A stretch of DNA of 64,000 bases from JBELHJ01 sp042091495 (GCA_042091495.1 JBELHJ010000007.1:1-64000); one strand, 5' to 3'. Shown: positions 32,941-42,975, counted from the first letter of the stretch. Program-made: numbers and translations. The notes: generated by a model not told the origin, from the sequence alone.

Positions 32941-34334
32941 TAATTTTCCCCGTATAGTAATTCGTATTGATAATAAAAATCAACTATGGTTTCAATGCCT
33001 TTACAGAAATTCCAAATACCAAAGTGTTCATCTGGAGAATGAATTGCATCTGAATTTAAACCAAACCCCATTAAGATAGACTTACTCTCAAGAATTTCTT
33101 CAAATAATGCAACAATAGGTATACTTCCTCCACTTCTTTGTGGAATTGGTAATTTATTAAAGGTATTTTGGTATGCTTTTGATGCAGCTTGATAAGCTAT
33201 AGTATTTGTAGGGGTAACGTATCCTTGTCCTCCATGATGTGGTTTAACTTTCACTCGTACTCCTTTTGGAGCAATACTTTCAAAATAATCTTTAAAAATA
33301 TGAGTTATACGCTTCCAATCTTGATTAGGTACCAAGCGCATTGAAATCTTTGCATATGCTTTACTTGGAATTACTGTTTTAGCTCCCTCTCCAATATATC
33401 CACCCCAAATACCATTAACATCTAGACTGGGACGTACAGAAGCTCTTTCTAATGTGGTGAAGTCTTTTTCTCCATACGTATCATCAATATCAATAGATGT
33501 TTTGTAGGCTTTAATATCAAAAGGAATAGTATTCATAACTTCACGTTCTTTTTCACTAAGATTTTCAACAAAATCATAAAACCCGGGAACAGTTATTCGG
33601 TTATGTTCATCATGAAGTTGTGAAATCATTTTTGATAAAATGTTTATAGGATTCGCTACGGCACCACCGTATAGACCTGAGTGTAAATCTCTATTAGGTC
33701 CAGTAACTTCAACTTCAACATAGCTAAGACCTCTTAGACCTGTTGTTATTGAGGGCAAATCATTAGAAATCATACCAGTGTCAGAGATTAAAATAATATC
33801 ATTGCTTAATTTTTCTTTATGTTGTTCAACAAAATTATAAAGGTTAACACTTCCTATTTCTTCTTCCCCTTCAATCATAAATTTCACATTACAACCAAGA
33901 TTTTTAGTATGATTCAAATATTCTAAGGCTTTAATGTGCATAAATATCTGTCCCTTATCATCGCTAGCCCCTCTTGCATAAATTGCGCCCTCTGGGTGAT
34001 CTGAAGTTTTTTTGATCGTAGGTTCAAATGCAGGATTACTCCATAATTCAATAGGGTCTGCTGGTTGAACGTCATAATGGCCATAAACTAATACAGTTGG
34101 GGCATTAGGATTAACTGTAATTTCTCCATAAACTACTGGGAAACCGTCAGTTTCAATAATTTCTGTAATTTGACAACCTGCATTATTTAAAGACTCCTTA
34201 ACATATGAGGCAGCATTTAAAACATCCGATTCATATTTTGAATCTGCACTGATTGAAGGAATTTTTAGTAATTCACTTAATTCATTGAGAAATCGCTCTT
34301 TATTTGTCTCTATATAATTGTTGATATTATCCAT
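32940..34334 (-). CDS. M20-family dipeptidase
   Basis: A 464-residue zinc peptidase of the CNDP/M20 dipeptidase type. Metal and catalytic motifs are present: VYGHYDVQPAD, ARGASDDKGQ, MIEGEEEIGS and a C-terminal SGGSIPIV segment with DAIHSPDEHF. There is no signal peptide, so it is cytosolic and probably completes breakdown of imported peptides. Single gene with its own promoter (34351-34358). Confidence 0.9.
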   Translation of the reverse strand: MDNINNYIETNKERFLNELSELLKIPSISADSKYESDVLNAASYVKESLNNAGCQITEIIETDGFPVVYGEITVNPNAPTVLVYGHYDVQPADPIELWSNPAFEPTIKKTSDHPEGAIYARGASDDKGQIFMHIKALEYLNHTKNLGCNVKFMIEGEEEIGSVNLYNFVEQHKEKLSNDIILISDTGMISNDLPSITTGLRGLSYVEVEVTGPNRDLHSGLYGGAVANPINILSKMISQLHDEHNRITVPGFYDFVENLSEKEREVMNTIPFDIKAYKTSIDIDDTYGEKDFTTLERASVRPSLDVNGIWGGYIGEGAKTVIPSKAYAKISMRLVPNQDWKRITHIFKDYFESIAPKGVRVKVKPHHGGQGYVTPTNTIAYQAASKAYQNTFNKLPIPQRSGGSIPIVALFEEILESKSILMGFGLNSDAIHSPDEHFGIWNFCKGIETIVDFYYQYELLYGEN

Positions 34335-34350
34335 ATTTTGGTATTTAAGT

Positions 34351-34358
34351 CAAAAGTA
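34351..34358 (-). promoter_or_regulatory. -7 box for the M20 dipeptidase
   Basis: On the minus strand TACTTTTG, a match to TAnnTTTG, 17 nt upstream of the ATG. Confidence 0.5.
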
Positions 34359-34387
34359 CGAAAGGCTAAATAATTTTAATAGATACG

Positions 34388-34417
34388 TTTGAATTTTAAA
34401 ACTAATTTTTATATTTG
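34388..34417 (+). promoter_or_regulatory. Promoter of tRNA-Leu
   Basis: A -33 TTTG (34388-34391) and a -7 TATATTTG (34410-34417) separated by 18 nt. The tRNA starts 13 nt downstream. Confidence 0.78.
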
Positions 34418-34430
34418 CAGTCCAATAATT

Positions 34431-34512
34431 GCGGGCGTGGTGGAATTGGTAGACACGCTAGACTTAGGATCTAGTGCCGCGAGGTGTGAGAGTTCGAGTC
34501 TCTCCGCCCGCA
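34431..34512 (+). tRNA. tRNA-Leu (anticodon TAG)
   Basis: The acceptor stem GCGGGCG (34431-34437) pairs with CGCCCGC (34505-34511), discriminator A. The anticodon arm is CTAGA-CTTAGGA-TCTAG with TAG at 34465-34467. The long variable arm typical of class II tRNA-Leu (TGCCGCGAGGTGT) is present, and the T-arm contains GTTCGAGTC. Confidence 0.97.
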
Positions 34513-34513
34513 C

Positions 34514-34545
34514 AAAAAAAGCTTAAGATAACTTAAGCTTTTTTT
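34514..34545. terminator. Strong hairpin terminator after tRNA-Leu
   Basis: AAAAAAAGCTTAAG pairs with CTTAAGCTTTTTTT around ATAA. The A and T runs make it usable in both directions, for tRNA-Leu and for the convergent protease gene ending at 34561. Confidence 0.9.
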
Positions 34546-34560
34546 ATGCCATTTTTTTAA

Positions 34561-35586
34561 TTATTGTTTTTCAAATTCTCCTTTGCCAATAGCTCCGTTT
34601 CTGAGAACAGAAAAACTAACTTTCTCTCCTTTATTTAAAGCCTTTAATTTTTCTTTAATTGCATATATTGATGACTGGTTTTGAATTTCTATACCAGCAA
34701 ACTCAAGAACAATGTCACCACCTAATAAAATATCTTTTCCAGCTATTGTAGATGGTATAAAACCACCTCTAAGTCCAAGTTTTGCAACAGATCCTTTTGA
34801 GGATAACTTTAAAATTAATAAACCTGATTTTTGAGGGACATTAAGGATGCTAGCCATGTCTTCTGAAAGAACAATAGATTCCATACCGGTCCAAGGACTG
34901 TTAGAATCCTCCAGGACAGCTTTTGCTACATTTGAAGTAACTGCAAATCCAATACCATCAAAACCACCAGATAATGTGTAAATTCTACTAGCAATTCCAA
35001 CAATTTCCCCTTTCATATTAAACATTGGCCCACCAGAATTTCCTGGGTTTATAGCTGCATCTGTTTGAAGAAATTCTACTGTATCGAAATCATTACTTAA
35101 TGATTCTGGAGAATAACGGCCACTAACAATTCCTTTAGAAAGTGATTGCTTAAACCCATGAGGGGCACCTATAACGAAGATATCTTCACCAACCTCTGTT
35201 TTGTCGGAATCACCGATAACTGCTACCGTTTTATTTTTTAATTCAAAACCTGATTTAATTTTTAAAAGTGCAACGTCTGCGTTAGGGTCTGAAGCGATTA
35301 CCTCGGCCTCATAAATATCTCCATCCAAAAATTCAACTTTTATTTTTTCAGCATGCTGAATAACATGTGAAGCAGTCCAAATCATTCCGTTTTCTGAAAT
35401 TAAAACTCCCGATCCAAGAGATTCCTCTTCTCCAACAGTTTGATTATAGATGAGGTTGGTGTAATCATAGCTTACAACATCAATGAAAACAACTGATTTG
35501 CTTAAATTTTTAAATAATTTAGGAAGTGGTTGAGCCCAACTTGTCAAGGTTAAAAAGAGTAAAAGTGAAGCAATTAAAGATTTCAT
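34561..35586 (-). CDS. HtrA/DegP-like S1C serine protease with one PDZ domain
   Basis: A 341-residue exported protease: signal peptide (LIASLLLFLTLTSWAQ), trypsin-like domain with triad H74 (WTASHVIQ), D104 (NADVALLKI) and S184 (NPGNSGGPM), and a single C-terminal PDZ domain (SKGSVAKLGLRGGFIP). It acts in periplasmic protein quality control. It is last in the TolC-RND operon, 5 nt after the K+ channel gene, which hints at a shared envelope-stress role. Confidence 0.9.
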   Translation of the reverse strand: MKSLIASLLLFLTLTSWAQPLPKLFKNLSKSVVFIDVVSYDYTNLIYNQTVGEEESLGSGVLISENGMIWTASHVIQHAEKIKVEFLDGDIYEAEVIASDPNADVALLKIKSGFELKNKTVAVIGDSDKTEVGEDIFVIGAPHGFKQSLSKGIVSGRYSPESLSNDFDTVEFLQTDAAINPGNSGGPMFNMKGEIVGIASRIYTLSGGFDGIGFAVTSNVAKAVLEDSNSPWTGMESIVLSEDMASILNVPQKSGLLILKLSSKGSVAKLGLRGGFIPSTIAGKDILLGGDIVLEFAGIEIQNQSSIYAIKEKLKALNKGEKVSFSVLRNGAIGKGEFEKQ

Positions 35587-35591
35587 GGTAT

Positions 35592-36263
35592 TTATGATTT
35601 TTTTGGGTTAGAAATATATTTTCCTATTACTACGGCTGTAACAATAACTATATAAAATTGTCCCATAAGCCCCGTTAGAATTGAAGCTTTTTGGGCCATA
35701 GCTGTTAATGGTGTGATTTCACCGTAGCCAATAGTTAAAAGTGTTATAAAACTATAATATAAGAGACTTTCATTTTTAAATGAAGCACCATTTATTATAA
35801 TATTAGATAAGCCATCAAATGAATTTGGAAATGAGTATTCAATAGCTAGAAACATGAAAAATGCGATAAGTCCAAGAGATATATAGCCACTCATTAAACC
35901 AAGAAAAACACTTTTGTCAACAATTTTGGAGTCCCAAATTTGCTTAATCAATGTTATCGTTACCGTTGTGTAAAAAATTAGATATACAATAATTCTCGTG
36001 AATAAATAGTCTCTGCTTGGTTTGTTGTAAATCACAGATACAATAAATATAAATATGGCATAGAATAAAAGGAAAAGAAAGATCCTACTTAAAATTTTAT
36101 GCTTTGAAATTAATAAAATACCTGTTAGAATATTGAAAATAAAGAAAATAGGAAGTATTCTAGTTTCATAATTTCCAATGTGAAATAAGAGTGAGCCAAA
36201 GAGTATAAGGCAAAGGCTCAAAATAAATAATTCAAACCGGTATTGATAGAGTTTATTATACAC
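35592..36263 (-). CDS. Potassium-channel-family membrane protein
   Basis: A 223-residue inner-membrane protein with about six helices. The last two flank a pore loop carrying the selectivity filter TIGYGE (about 177-182). The start is GTG at 36263, overlapping the RND pump stop by one base (TAGTG). There is no RCK/TrkA-N regulatory domain. Why a cation channel is encoded between an RND pump and an HtrA protease is not evident. Confidence 0.85.
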   Translation of the reverse strand: MYNKLYQYRFELFILSLCLILFGSLLFHIGNYETRILPIFFIFNILTGILLISKHKILSRIFLFLLFYAIFIFIVSVIYNKPSRDYLFTRIIVYLIFYTTVTITLIKQIWDSKIVDKSVFLGLMSGYISLGLIAFFMFLAIEYSFPNSFDGLSNIIINGASFKNESLLYYSFITLLTIGYGEITPLTAMAQKASILTGLMGQFYIVIVTAVVIGKYISNPKKS

Positions 36264-39200
36264 TAGTCCTCAAGTAATTCGTCGTTAAATTTATAATTCT
36301 TATAATTAACTTTATATAGTACACTATACATTGATGGTATAAAAATTAGTGTAATTATGGTTCCGAATATCAAACCAATCATAATACTTACAGCCATACC
36401 TTCCCACATTTCACCGCCACTTAGGTACAATGGAATAAGACCTAATACTGTAGTAAATGTGGCCAATAAAATAGGTCTAAACCTTTGAAGGCATGCAGCA
36501 ATTACGGCATCTTCTTCAGATCGTTTTAATTCATTCATTTCAATCTCCATGCGGTCAATAAGTACAATGGCATTATTAATTACTATACCTGCTAAAGAGA
36601 TTACACCAAGAAAAGGCATAAATCCAAAAGGCTCTTGAAAAATAAGTAAACCAATTACCACACCAATAATTGCAAGAGGTATTGTTAAAACTACCATACT
36701 CATTTTTCTGATAGAGTTAAATTGAATTATAAGTAATAAAATTATAATAAAACCAGATAAAGGAAGATATTTAATAACCGCACCCATATTATCTGCAGTG
36801 TTTTTAGAATCACCGCCGTATTCATAAGTGTAATCTTCAGGCCAACTTTCCATTTGCTCGTTTAACCAAGGGGTCATAGCTTTGGTAATCTGAGATGCAT
36901 TACCCTCTTCATTAAGCTCGCTTGAAACATTAATTGTTCTTATAATATTATAACGTTTAATAGTTGCATATTGCCAAGTAGGAACGATGCTTGCAACTTG
37001 CAGTAAAGGCACGCTTTTTCCTGTAGATTGTGCGTAGACATTAAGAGTTTCTATGCTTTCAAGAGTTTGTTGTTCGCTTTTATCATTTCTTAAAAGAATG
37101 GGTATAGATTTGTCATCTTCACGGTATTCTCCAGTTTTAAAACCATCTAAAACTGTTTGAAGCGAAACAGCTATATCTTGACTGGTAATTCCTGCAGATT
37201 TAGCTCTATTTTGATCAATATCTATTATAAACTTCTTACTCTTTGGACCCCAATCATCTTTAACATTTTTTGTCCCTTTTAATGCAGTAAGTTTGGTTTT
37301 AACTTGTTCTGAAATTTCTGATAGAATATCAGGGTTATCACCTGAAACTTTAATTTCTATAGGTGTTCCACCACCACCAGAGGCTAATGCACCTACTTTT
37401 ATATCAGCATTTGGGAAAGTATTAAAACAAAACTTATCTATTTTGTTAATCATAAGGTTATTAAATTCAGCACTTGAGGTGTTAACTAATATGTGTGCAT
37501 AATTAGAATTTGCTTCATCTTGAGTGTAGCCTTGGTCATAGGATTCAGGGCCTTTTCCTATATATGATGACCAGTCTAAAATCCCAACAAATCTATTTTC
37601 ATTAACAACCAAAGAATCTGATATATATGTTTCAATGTCACGTACTAACTTTTCAGTACTTTCAATTCTATTTCCTTCTGGAAGATTTATATCAATAGTT
37701 ATAAGGTTTCTGTCACTATCCGGGAAAAATACAAAAGCTACTTTAGTAAAACCATAAAGTGAAGCAATGAACAAAATAAATATCCCTATAATTACTTTAA
37801 CTTTATTGGTTAAGGCCAGTAAAATATAATTTTTGTAAACACCTTTTAGTTGCTTAATAATACGGTCAATAATACTTGGTTTTTTGTCTGTTTTGAGTTC
37901 CATTTTTAAGAACATAAAACAAAATAAAGTAATTACAGTAAGTGCAATTATCCAAGAGGACAACAAAGCCATGGAAATCACAACGAATATAGGTCCCACA
38001 ATATCACCCATTGTTGATTCTGCTAAGTAAAAAGATAAAAACGCAGCAGAAGTAGTTAATGTAGAAATTAATAAGGGAGTAAATAATTCACTACACGCGT
38101 CTATAGCTGCTTTCTTTTTTTCTTCACCTTGCTCAAGTTTTACCATAATGGTTTCTGCAACAACAATTGCATTGTCTACCATCATTCCTAGCGCCATAAT
38201 TAATGCAGCAAGTGTTACTTGGTTAAGACCCATATTAATAACGCCCATGAGCATTAAAGTCATAATTACAACAATAGGAATTAAACTTGCAATAATACTT
38301 CCTGATCGCAATCCAAGAAACACTAACATAACAATAAGAACAATGCTTACAGACTGCAATAGATTAATTACAAAATCATTGATTTTATTATCAATATAAC
38401 TATCCATAGACGATAGTCTTGAAAGTTCCAATCCCACAGGTAATTTTGTTATCCATTTATCGGTCACACGATTTACTTCATCACCCAATGCAATGATATT
38501 TGACCCTTCTGTTAGATTAACATGAATAGAAATAGCATTTCTACCATTAACTTTCACAATTTGTGAAGCTGGTGTGATGTATCCTTTTCTAATGGAAGTG
38601 ATGTCTTGAAGTTGTAACAATTGGGTGCCATTTTGCCCTACGGGAATTAGCATTTGTTTAATGTCTTGTATAGCATTAAAATTTCCAGTTGGTTCGAGAA
38701 TTATACGTTCATCATCGACATTGATTTGTCCACCAGAACTCAAAATATTAGTAGATGAAATTATGTTTTGAAGTTTATTTGAACTTAAGTTGTATTCTTT
38801 TAGTCTAGAATTATCAAACTCAATAAAAACCCTTTCGTCTTGTACTCCACCTAGCTCCACTTTCGCAGCTTGAGGTAATTTTATAAGTTCATCTTTTATA
38901 TCATCAGCAAACTCTTTCATTTCAGCATATGAATGGCCATCGGAAGTAAGTCCAATTACAATGCCATAAACATCTCCAATACCATCATCTTTTAAATCGG
39001 GTTTTACACCAGAGGGAAGCCCTTCAATATCTTCTAATTTTCTTCTTAATCGATCCCAAACAGATTGCAGTTTTTCAGGTTTAACTTGGTCTTTTAAAGT
39101 AACTGTCACTACAGATAGACCTGTTCTTGAATTACTACTTACTTCATCCAGTTCAGGAAGTTCTTGAGATACCTTTTCAACTTTATCAGTGACCAATTGT

Positions 39201-39379
39201 TCAACACGTTCAGGACTTGCGCCCGGGAAAACAGAGACAATTGTTGCAACGCGCACAGTATATGGAGGCATACTATCTCTTGGAAGTGACTGGTATAGCG
39301 TAACTCCTAAAATTATAATAGTAGTTAGGATGGTGAAAGTTATCCTGTTTTTGTTTATTGAAAATTGAGTAAGATTCAT
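36263..39379 (-). CDS. RND efflux pump, inner-membrane permease
   Basis: A 1038-residue AcrB/HAE-type transporter: 12 expected helices in two repeats with large periplasmic loops (ATIVSVFPGASPERVEQLVT near residue 50). The TM4 proton-relay motif reads GMMVDNAIVVAE, with Asp-Asn rather than the Asp-Asp of AcrB, and the second half repeats AGIVINNAIVLID. It exports drugs, dyes or metabolites using the proton gradient, together with the adaptor and the TolC-like protein encoded upstream. Confidence 0.94.
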   Translation of the reverse strand: MNLTQFSINKNRITFTILTTIIILGVTLYQSLPRDSMPPYTVRVATIVSVFPGASPERVEQLVTDKVEKVSQELPELDEVSSNSRTGLSVVTVTLKDQVKPEKLQSVWDRLRRKLEDIEGLPSGVKPDLKDDGIGDVYGIVIGLTSDGHSYAEMKEFADDIKDELIKLPQAAKVELGGVQDERVFIEFDNSRLKEYNLSSNKLQNIISSTNILSSGGQINVDDERIILEPTGNFNAIQDIKQMLIPVGQNGTQLLQLQDITSIRKGYITPASQIVKVNGRNAISIHVNLTEGSNIIALGDEVNRVTDKWITKLPVGLELSRLSSMDSYIDNKINDFVINLLQSVSIVLIVMLVFLGLRSGSIIASLIPIVVIMTLMLMGVINMGLNQVTLAALIMALGMMVDNAIVVAETIMVKLEQGEEKKKAAIDACSELFTPLLISTLTTSAAFLSFYLAESTMGDIVGPIFVVISMALLSSWIIALTVITLFCFMFLKMELKTDKKPSIIDRIIKQLKGVYKNYILLALTNKVKVIIGIFILFIASLYGFTKVAFVFFPDSDRNLITIDINLPEGNRIESTEKLVRDIETYISDSLVVNENRFVGILDWSSYIGKGPESYDQGYTQDEANSNYAHILVNTSSAEFNNLMINKIDKFCFNTFPNADIKVGALASGGGGTPIEIKVSGDNPDILSEISEQVKTKLTALKGTKNVKDDWGPKSKKFIIDIDQNRAKSAGITSQDIAVSLQTVLDGFKTGEYREDDKSIPILLRNDKSEQQTLESIETLNVYAQSTGKSVPLLQVASIVPTWQYATIKRYNIIRTINVSSELNEEGNASQITKAMTPWLNEQMESWPEDYTYEYGGDSKNTADNMGAVIKYLPLSGFIIILLLIIQFNSIRKMSMVVLTIPLAIIGVVIGLLIFQEPFGFMPFLGVISLAGIVINNAIVLIDRMEIEMNELKRSEEDAVIAACLQRFRPILLATFTTVLGLIPLYLSGGEMWEGMAVSIMIGLIFGTIITLIFIPSMYSVLYKVNYKNYKFNDELLED

Positions 39380-39394
39380 AATAGATTGTGTGTC

Positions 39395-40480
39395 TTATTG
39401 CAATTTAACTTTTTGCCCGTCTAAGAGTGTTTGCAAACCTGCTGTTGCAATTTTTTGTCCTTTTTCTAATCCTGATAAGATTTCAAAACCTTGAGGAGTT
39501 AGATCACCAATTTTTACAGGTTTTTTATTAACTACTACTGAATTTTGTTCCTCTGTAATTAGAAACACAAAATTCCCATTACTGTCTTCTCCAACTGCAG
39601 TCATTGGTGCTATAAGTTTTTTAGATTTATCAATGGCATCATTAAAATGAAATGTAACATTAGCAGCCATACCACTTTTAATTTCGTCGCCAGGATTAAC
39701 TATGGTTACACGAACTGGGTAAGTAGCCGTATTTACATCTAAAGCAGGTGAGGCTTCAGTTACTTTAGCTTTAAAAGTATTTTCAATTGAGGCAAAAGAA
39801 ACATCTACAAGCATACCTTCAGTAATTTTATTAATTACATTTTCGGGAATTCCAAGAGCAATTTCCATATCAGTACCAGAGTTTAACGTTCCAACAATTT
39901 GTCCCGGACTAACATTCTCGTCTATTTCAGATTGTACAGAGGCAATAACACCATCGTTTGTAGCATAGATGTACCCAAATCGTACTTGTTCCTTTTGAAT
40001 AGAAACAGAGCGTTTGGCCGATTCAAAACTCTGCTGTGCTGTTTTGAAAGAATTTTTTGCTGCTTCAAAATCACTTAATGATGAGCTTCCCTTTTCGTAC
40101 AATAAACGAATTCGGTTATAATTTAACTTGGCAGTATTCATTTGCGATTCAGCACTATTTAGAGCTGAAATAGAATTTTCATAATTTAAACGTGCTTGAA
40201 CATTGTCAAGTTGAGCCAATAAATCTCCAGTTTTAACTTTTTGACCTAATTTCATGTCTAGAGTAGTTATAATGCCGCTAGATCGAAAACTAAGATTGAT
40301 AATTTTATCTGTTTTTGAAGTGCCAGTAAAGGTTTTATTCTGTCCAGTATTAGCGTCTTTTACAATATCAAATTTAACAGGTCTAAGTATGACTTCTTTG
40401 GTATCGTCTTTTGAACCACAAGTCCAAAGTGTTATTGAAAATAGAGTAATGCAGATGTAAGTTTTGAAACTGTTTTTCAT
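39395..40480 (-). CDS. RND periplasmic adaptor (membrane fusion) lipoprotein
   Basis: A 361-residue adaptor anchored by a lipoprotein signal (FSITLWTCGSK). Barrel-sandwich halves (IITTLDMKLGQKVKTGDLLA and DGVIASVQSEIDENVSPGQI) flank a coiled-coil hairpin (about 90-160), followed by a beta-barrel and membrane-proximal domain. It connects the RND pump with the outer-membrane channel. Gaps of 15 nt to the pump gene and 12 nt to the TolC gene show one operon. Confidence 0.93.
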   Translation of the reverse strand: MKNSFKTYICITLFSITLWTCGSKDDTKEVILRPVKFDIVKDANTGQNKTFTGTSKTDKIINLSFRSSGIITTLDMKLGQKVKTGDLLAQLDNVQARLNYENSISALNSAESQMNTAKLNYNRIRLLYEKGSSSLSDFEAAKNSFKTAQQSFESAKRSVSIQKEQVRFGYIYATNDGVIASVQSEIDENVSPGQIVGTLNSGTDMEIALGIPENVINKITEGMLVDVSFASIENTFKAKVTEASPALDVNTATYPVRVTIVNPGDEIKSGMAANVTFHFNDAIDKSKKLIAPMTAVGEDSNGNFVFLITEEQNSVVVNKKPVKIGDLTPQGFEILSGLEKGQKIATAGLQTLLDGQKVKLQ

Positions 40481-40492
40481 AAAGAGTAAGTT

Positions 40493-42829
40493 TTACTTTT
40501 GAGATTCTATATAATCCATGAAACGTTGTCTAAAGGCTTGGTTGTCTTCTTCAGAATTTAATAGGAAAAAGTAGCCTAAATAACGTTCAAGTTTTAAATT
40601 AATTATTAGGTAATTATAGACCGCGTTATTACTTGCTAATCGCGTTCTTAAATAATTGTTTTGAGCATCAAGAAGTTGAACAATATTGACAGCACCGTTG
40701 TTATATGAGGTTTGCGTTAGGTCAAGAGCTTCTCTTGCAGTGTCTTCAGATATTTTAGATAGTTCAATATTAGAAATCTGGTTGATTAGATTTAAAACGG
40801 TTGTTCTAATATTGGTGTCTAGATTTAATTCAAAATTTTCTTTATTTATAGTTTGCTGATCTTTTTGAATGATTGCAGTTTGTTTATTAATGTTATTTAC
40901 ATTGTTATTTACAAGAGGTAAAGAAATATTCAATCCTACATTATAGTTATTTTGGGGTGTTATAAGTGGATTGTCAGCACCAGCTCCACTTCTATCGAAT
41001 ACGGTATTGTATTGTCCTCTTAACCCAAGTGTAGGAAGGAGTCTTCCAGTACCACTCAATTTTATAGAACGATCAATAGCCTCAAGATTGAAGTTGATAG
41101 CTTTTAATTCTGGAGCATTAACTTTGGACTCTTCAACCAAGAAATCTATAAAAAATTCACGCAAAGCAGGATTGTCTAGAATATCTTGAATTTCCTTATA
41201 ATTATATTTTTCAAATACACCTTCACTCAATTCAGCATCTTCGATATCGATCTCCAAATTAACAGGGTTATTTACGAGTTGATTCAGTCGGTAATACCCT
41301 TCTTTTAATGCATTGTAAGCTTCTACAAGTAACTGAGTATCTTGAGCCATTTCACTCTTAAATCTTAAGAGATCTGATTTTCCAGATTGTCCAGCTTTAA
41401 AGTTTTGCTCGGCGAGTTGTAAGTTTTTCTTAGTAAGGTCAAGATTCTTAAGTTGTATATTGGCATTAGCCTTTAAAATTAAGGTGTAAAAATAACTGTA
41501 AGCTGCGTTATATATAGCGTCTAGTTGAGTGGCGTTAAAACTTTCTTCTACTGCTTTAAGTTGTTTCTTTTGGATATTGATATTAGCATTGGCTTGTTCA
41601 GAGAAAATGGTTTGATTTAAAGCAATATTTCCTGAAGTGTTGAACTCAGTGTATAAACCCATGCTGTTTTCGGCCAAATTTGGATCTGTATAGACAGTAC
41701 TTGCATTGGCGGTGATATTTGGTATGTAATTACTTTTAGCTAAACTCACATTTTGATCAGCTAAATCAATAGTTTTTTGTTCACTTGCTAAGCTTAAATT
41801 ATCAGATACAATTTTATCTAAAAAAGAAATTAAATTAAATTTTTCATCATGACTAACATTGGTAAAAGAACCGGTAAATTCTGATTGCTCAATGAGACTT
41901 AATTTAAGTGGTATTTTAACCTCATTTGCTGTATTAAAATTTATAATTGTTTTTGGTGAAAAGGTCATGAAAATTGGAAGACCTTCTAGTTTTTCTCCAT
42001 TAATGTAAGATTCAATAGTTAAAGCAATACGGCGTATAAATTGTTCGTAATCATCGTCAGATTTTGTTGAAACCATGATACCATTTTCAACATCTTTTTT
42101 CCCAGTGTTTGTCAAAGAAGGGATGCCTTTTTGTTTAAAAATACTAGCTAACGACTTTACAGTTTCATCTGTTAAAAAAAACGTACCTGCCATATAAACG
42201 GCATCAATATCATCAAGCTCAGAAGCAATATTAGTATCTTCAAAGAATGGAATTATTTTGAATGAAGTACCTAATTCATTACAAATAGGTGCAATAAGGC
42301 TGTCTATATCAACAATGTCTGAAAAAACATGATCCATTATGATTCCAACATTATCAAATGCAGTAAGTTCTTTTAAAGTTTTCAAATCATAACTGAACGA
42401 GCTTGAGCTAAATAAATAAGTAAGATTGGGAACCCCAGATTTTGCTTTAGATGTGTCATAGTGTAGGGTTTCTTTTACCATTTCTCCAAAAACAACAGTT
42501 GGCTTGTTAAAACTATTTTGTTTACTAACAACTATACTGTTTATAAGACCAATTGATAAAATAATATCAACATCACTATTGCTAAGTTGGTTGTATTGTT
42601 GTTGAGCTAATTCTAGATTAAAATTATTAGACAAGATGGTGTCTTCAGAAAAAATAATATTGGCGTCCTCTCCAACAACACCAATAATCTCTTCCTTCAA
42701 ACGATTAAGAAGCGGCATTGTCTCGTTGGTTTCTTTATCCACCAAGATACCAATTTGGTAGTTGCTTTTAGTTTGTGAAAAAGAAAAGAAATAAACAAGG
42801 AGAAATCCTAACTTTAAAAAATTTTTCAT
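40493..42829 (-). CDS. TolC-family channel fused to a substrate-binding-like domain
   Basis: A 778-residue protein, much longer than normal TolC (about 450). After a signal peptide (1-19, FLLVYFFSFSQ), residues about 22-330 look like a periplasmic binding protein of the ABC_sub_bind/TrpX type (IILSIGLINSIVVSK, PTVVFGEMV, VGIIMDHVFSDI, YMAGTFFLT). Residues about 345-770 are a TolC outer-membrane efflux protein with its two repeats (AKSNYIPNITANASTVY, LKAGQSGKSDLLR-type segment, RLLPTLGLRGQYN, NNGAVNIVQLLDAQNNYL). It is first in the RND operon. The binding domain could sense or deliver a substrate at the channel; this is inference. Confidence 0.85.
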   Translation of the reverse strand: MKNFLKLGFLLVYFFSFSQTKSNYQIGILVDKETNETMPLLNRLKEEIIGVVGEDANIIFSEDTILSNNFNLELAQQQYNQLSNSDVDIILSIGLINSIVVSKQNSFNKPTVVFGEMVKETLHYDTSKAKSGVPNLTYLFSSSSFSYDLKTLKELTAFDNVGIIMDHVFSDIVDIDSLIAPICNELGTSFKIIPFFEDTNIASELDDIDAVYMAGTFFLTDETVKSLASIFKQKGIPSLTNTGKKDVENGIMVSTKSDDDYEQFIRRIALTIESYINGEKLEGLPIFMTFSPKTIINFNTANEVKIPLKLSLIEQSEFTGSFTNVSHDEKFNLISFLDKIVSDNLSLASEQKTIDLADQNVSLAKSNYIPNITANASTVYTDPNLAENSMGLYTEFNTSGNIALNQTIFSEQANANINIQKKQLKAVEESFNATQLDAIYNAAYSYFYTLILKANANIQLKNLDLTKKNLQLAEQNFKAGQSGKSDLLRFKSEMAQDTQLLVEAYNALKEGYYRLNQLVNNPVNLEIDIEDAELSEGVFEKYNYKEIQDILDNPALREFFIDFLVEESKVNAPELKAINFNLEAIDRSIKLSGTGRLLPTLGLRGQYNTVFDRSGAGADNPLITPQNNYNVGLNISLPLVNNNVNNINKQTAIIQKDQQTINKENFELNLDTNIRTTVLNLINQISNIELSKISEDTAREALDLTQTSYNNGAVNIVQLLDAQNNYLRTRLASNNAVYNYLIINLKLERYLGYFFLLNSEEDNQAFRQRFMDYIESQK

Positions 42830-42859
42830 GATTATTTTTTAATAAATAAAGCAATTTTA

Positions 42860-42867
42860 CAAATGTA
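42860..42867 (-). promoter_or_regulatory. -7 box for the TolC-RND operon
   Basis: On the minus strand TACATTTG, matching TAnnTTTG, 30 nt before the start codon. Confidence 0.5.
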
Positions 42868-42967
42868 ATTTAATTATTCTTCTCGACTAAAAAGAATTGT
42901 AATTTAAATATTGGAAGTGATTTAATTTTTATGATTTCATTAAAAATTATTTAGCTCAATTATACCT

Positions 42968-42975
42968 TATCTTTG
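42968..42975 (+). promoter_or_regulatory. -7 box for msrB operon; decides the start codon
   Basis: TATCTTTG matches TAnnTTTG. It overlaps an upstream in-frame TTG at 42973, so that TTG cannot be transcribed and the ATG at 42988 is the better start. Confidence 0.55.
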
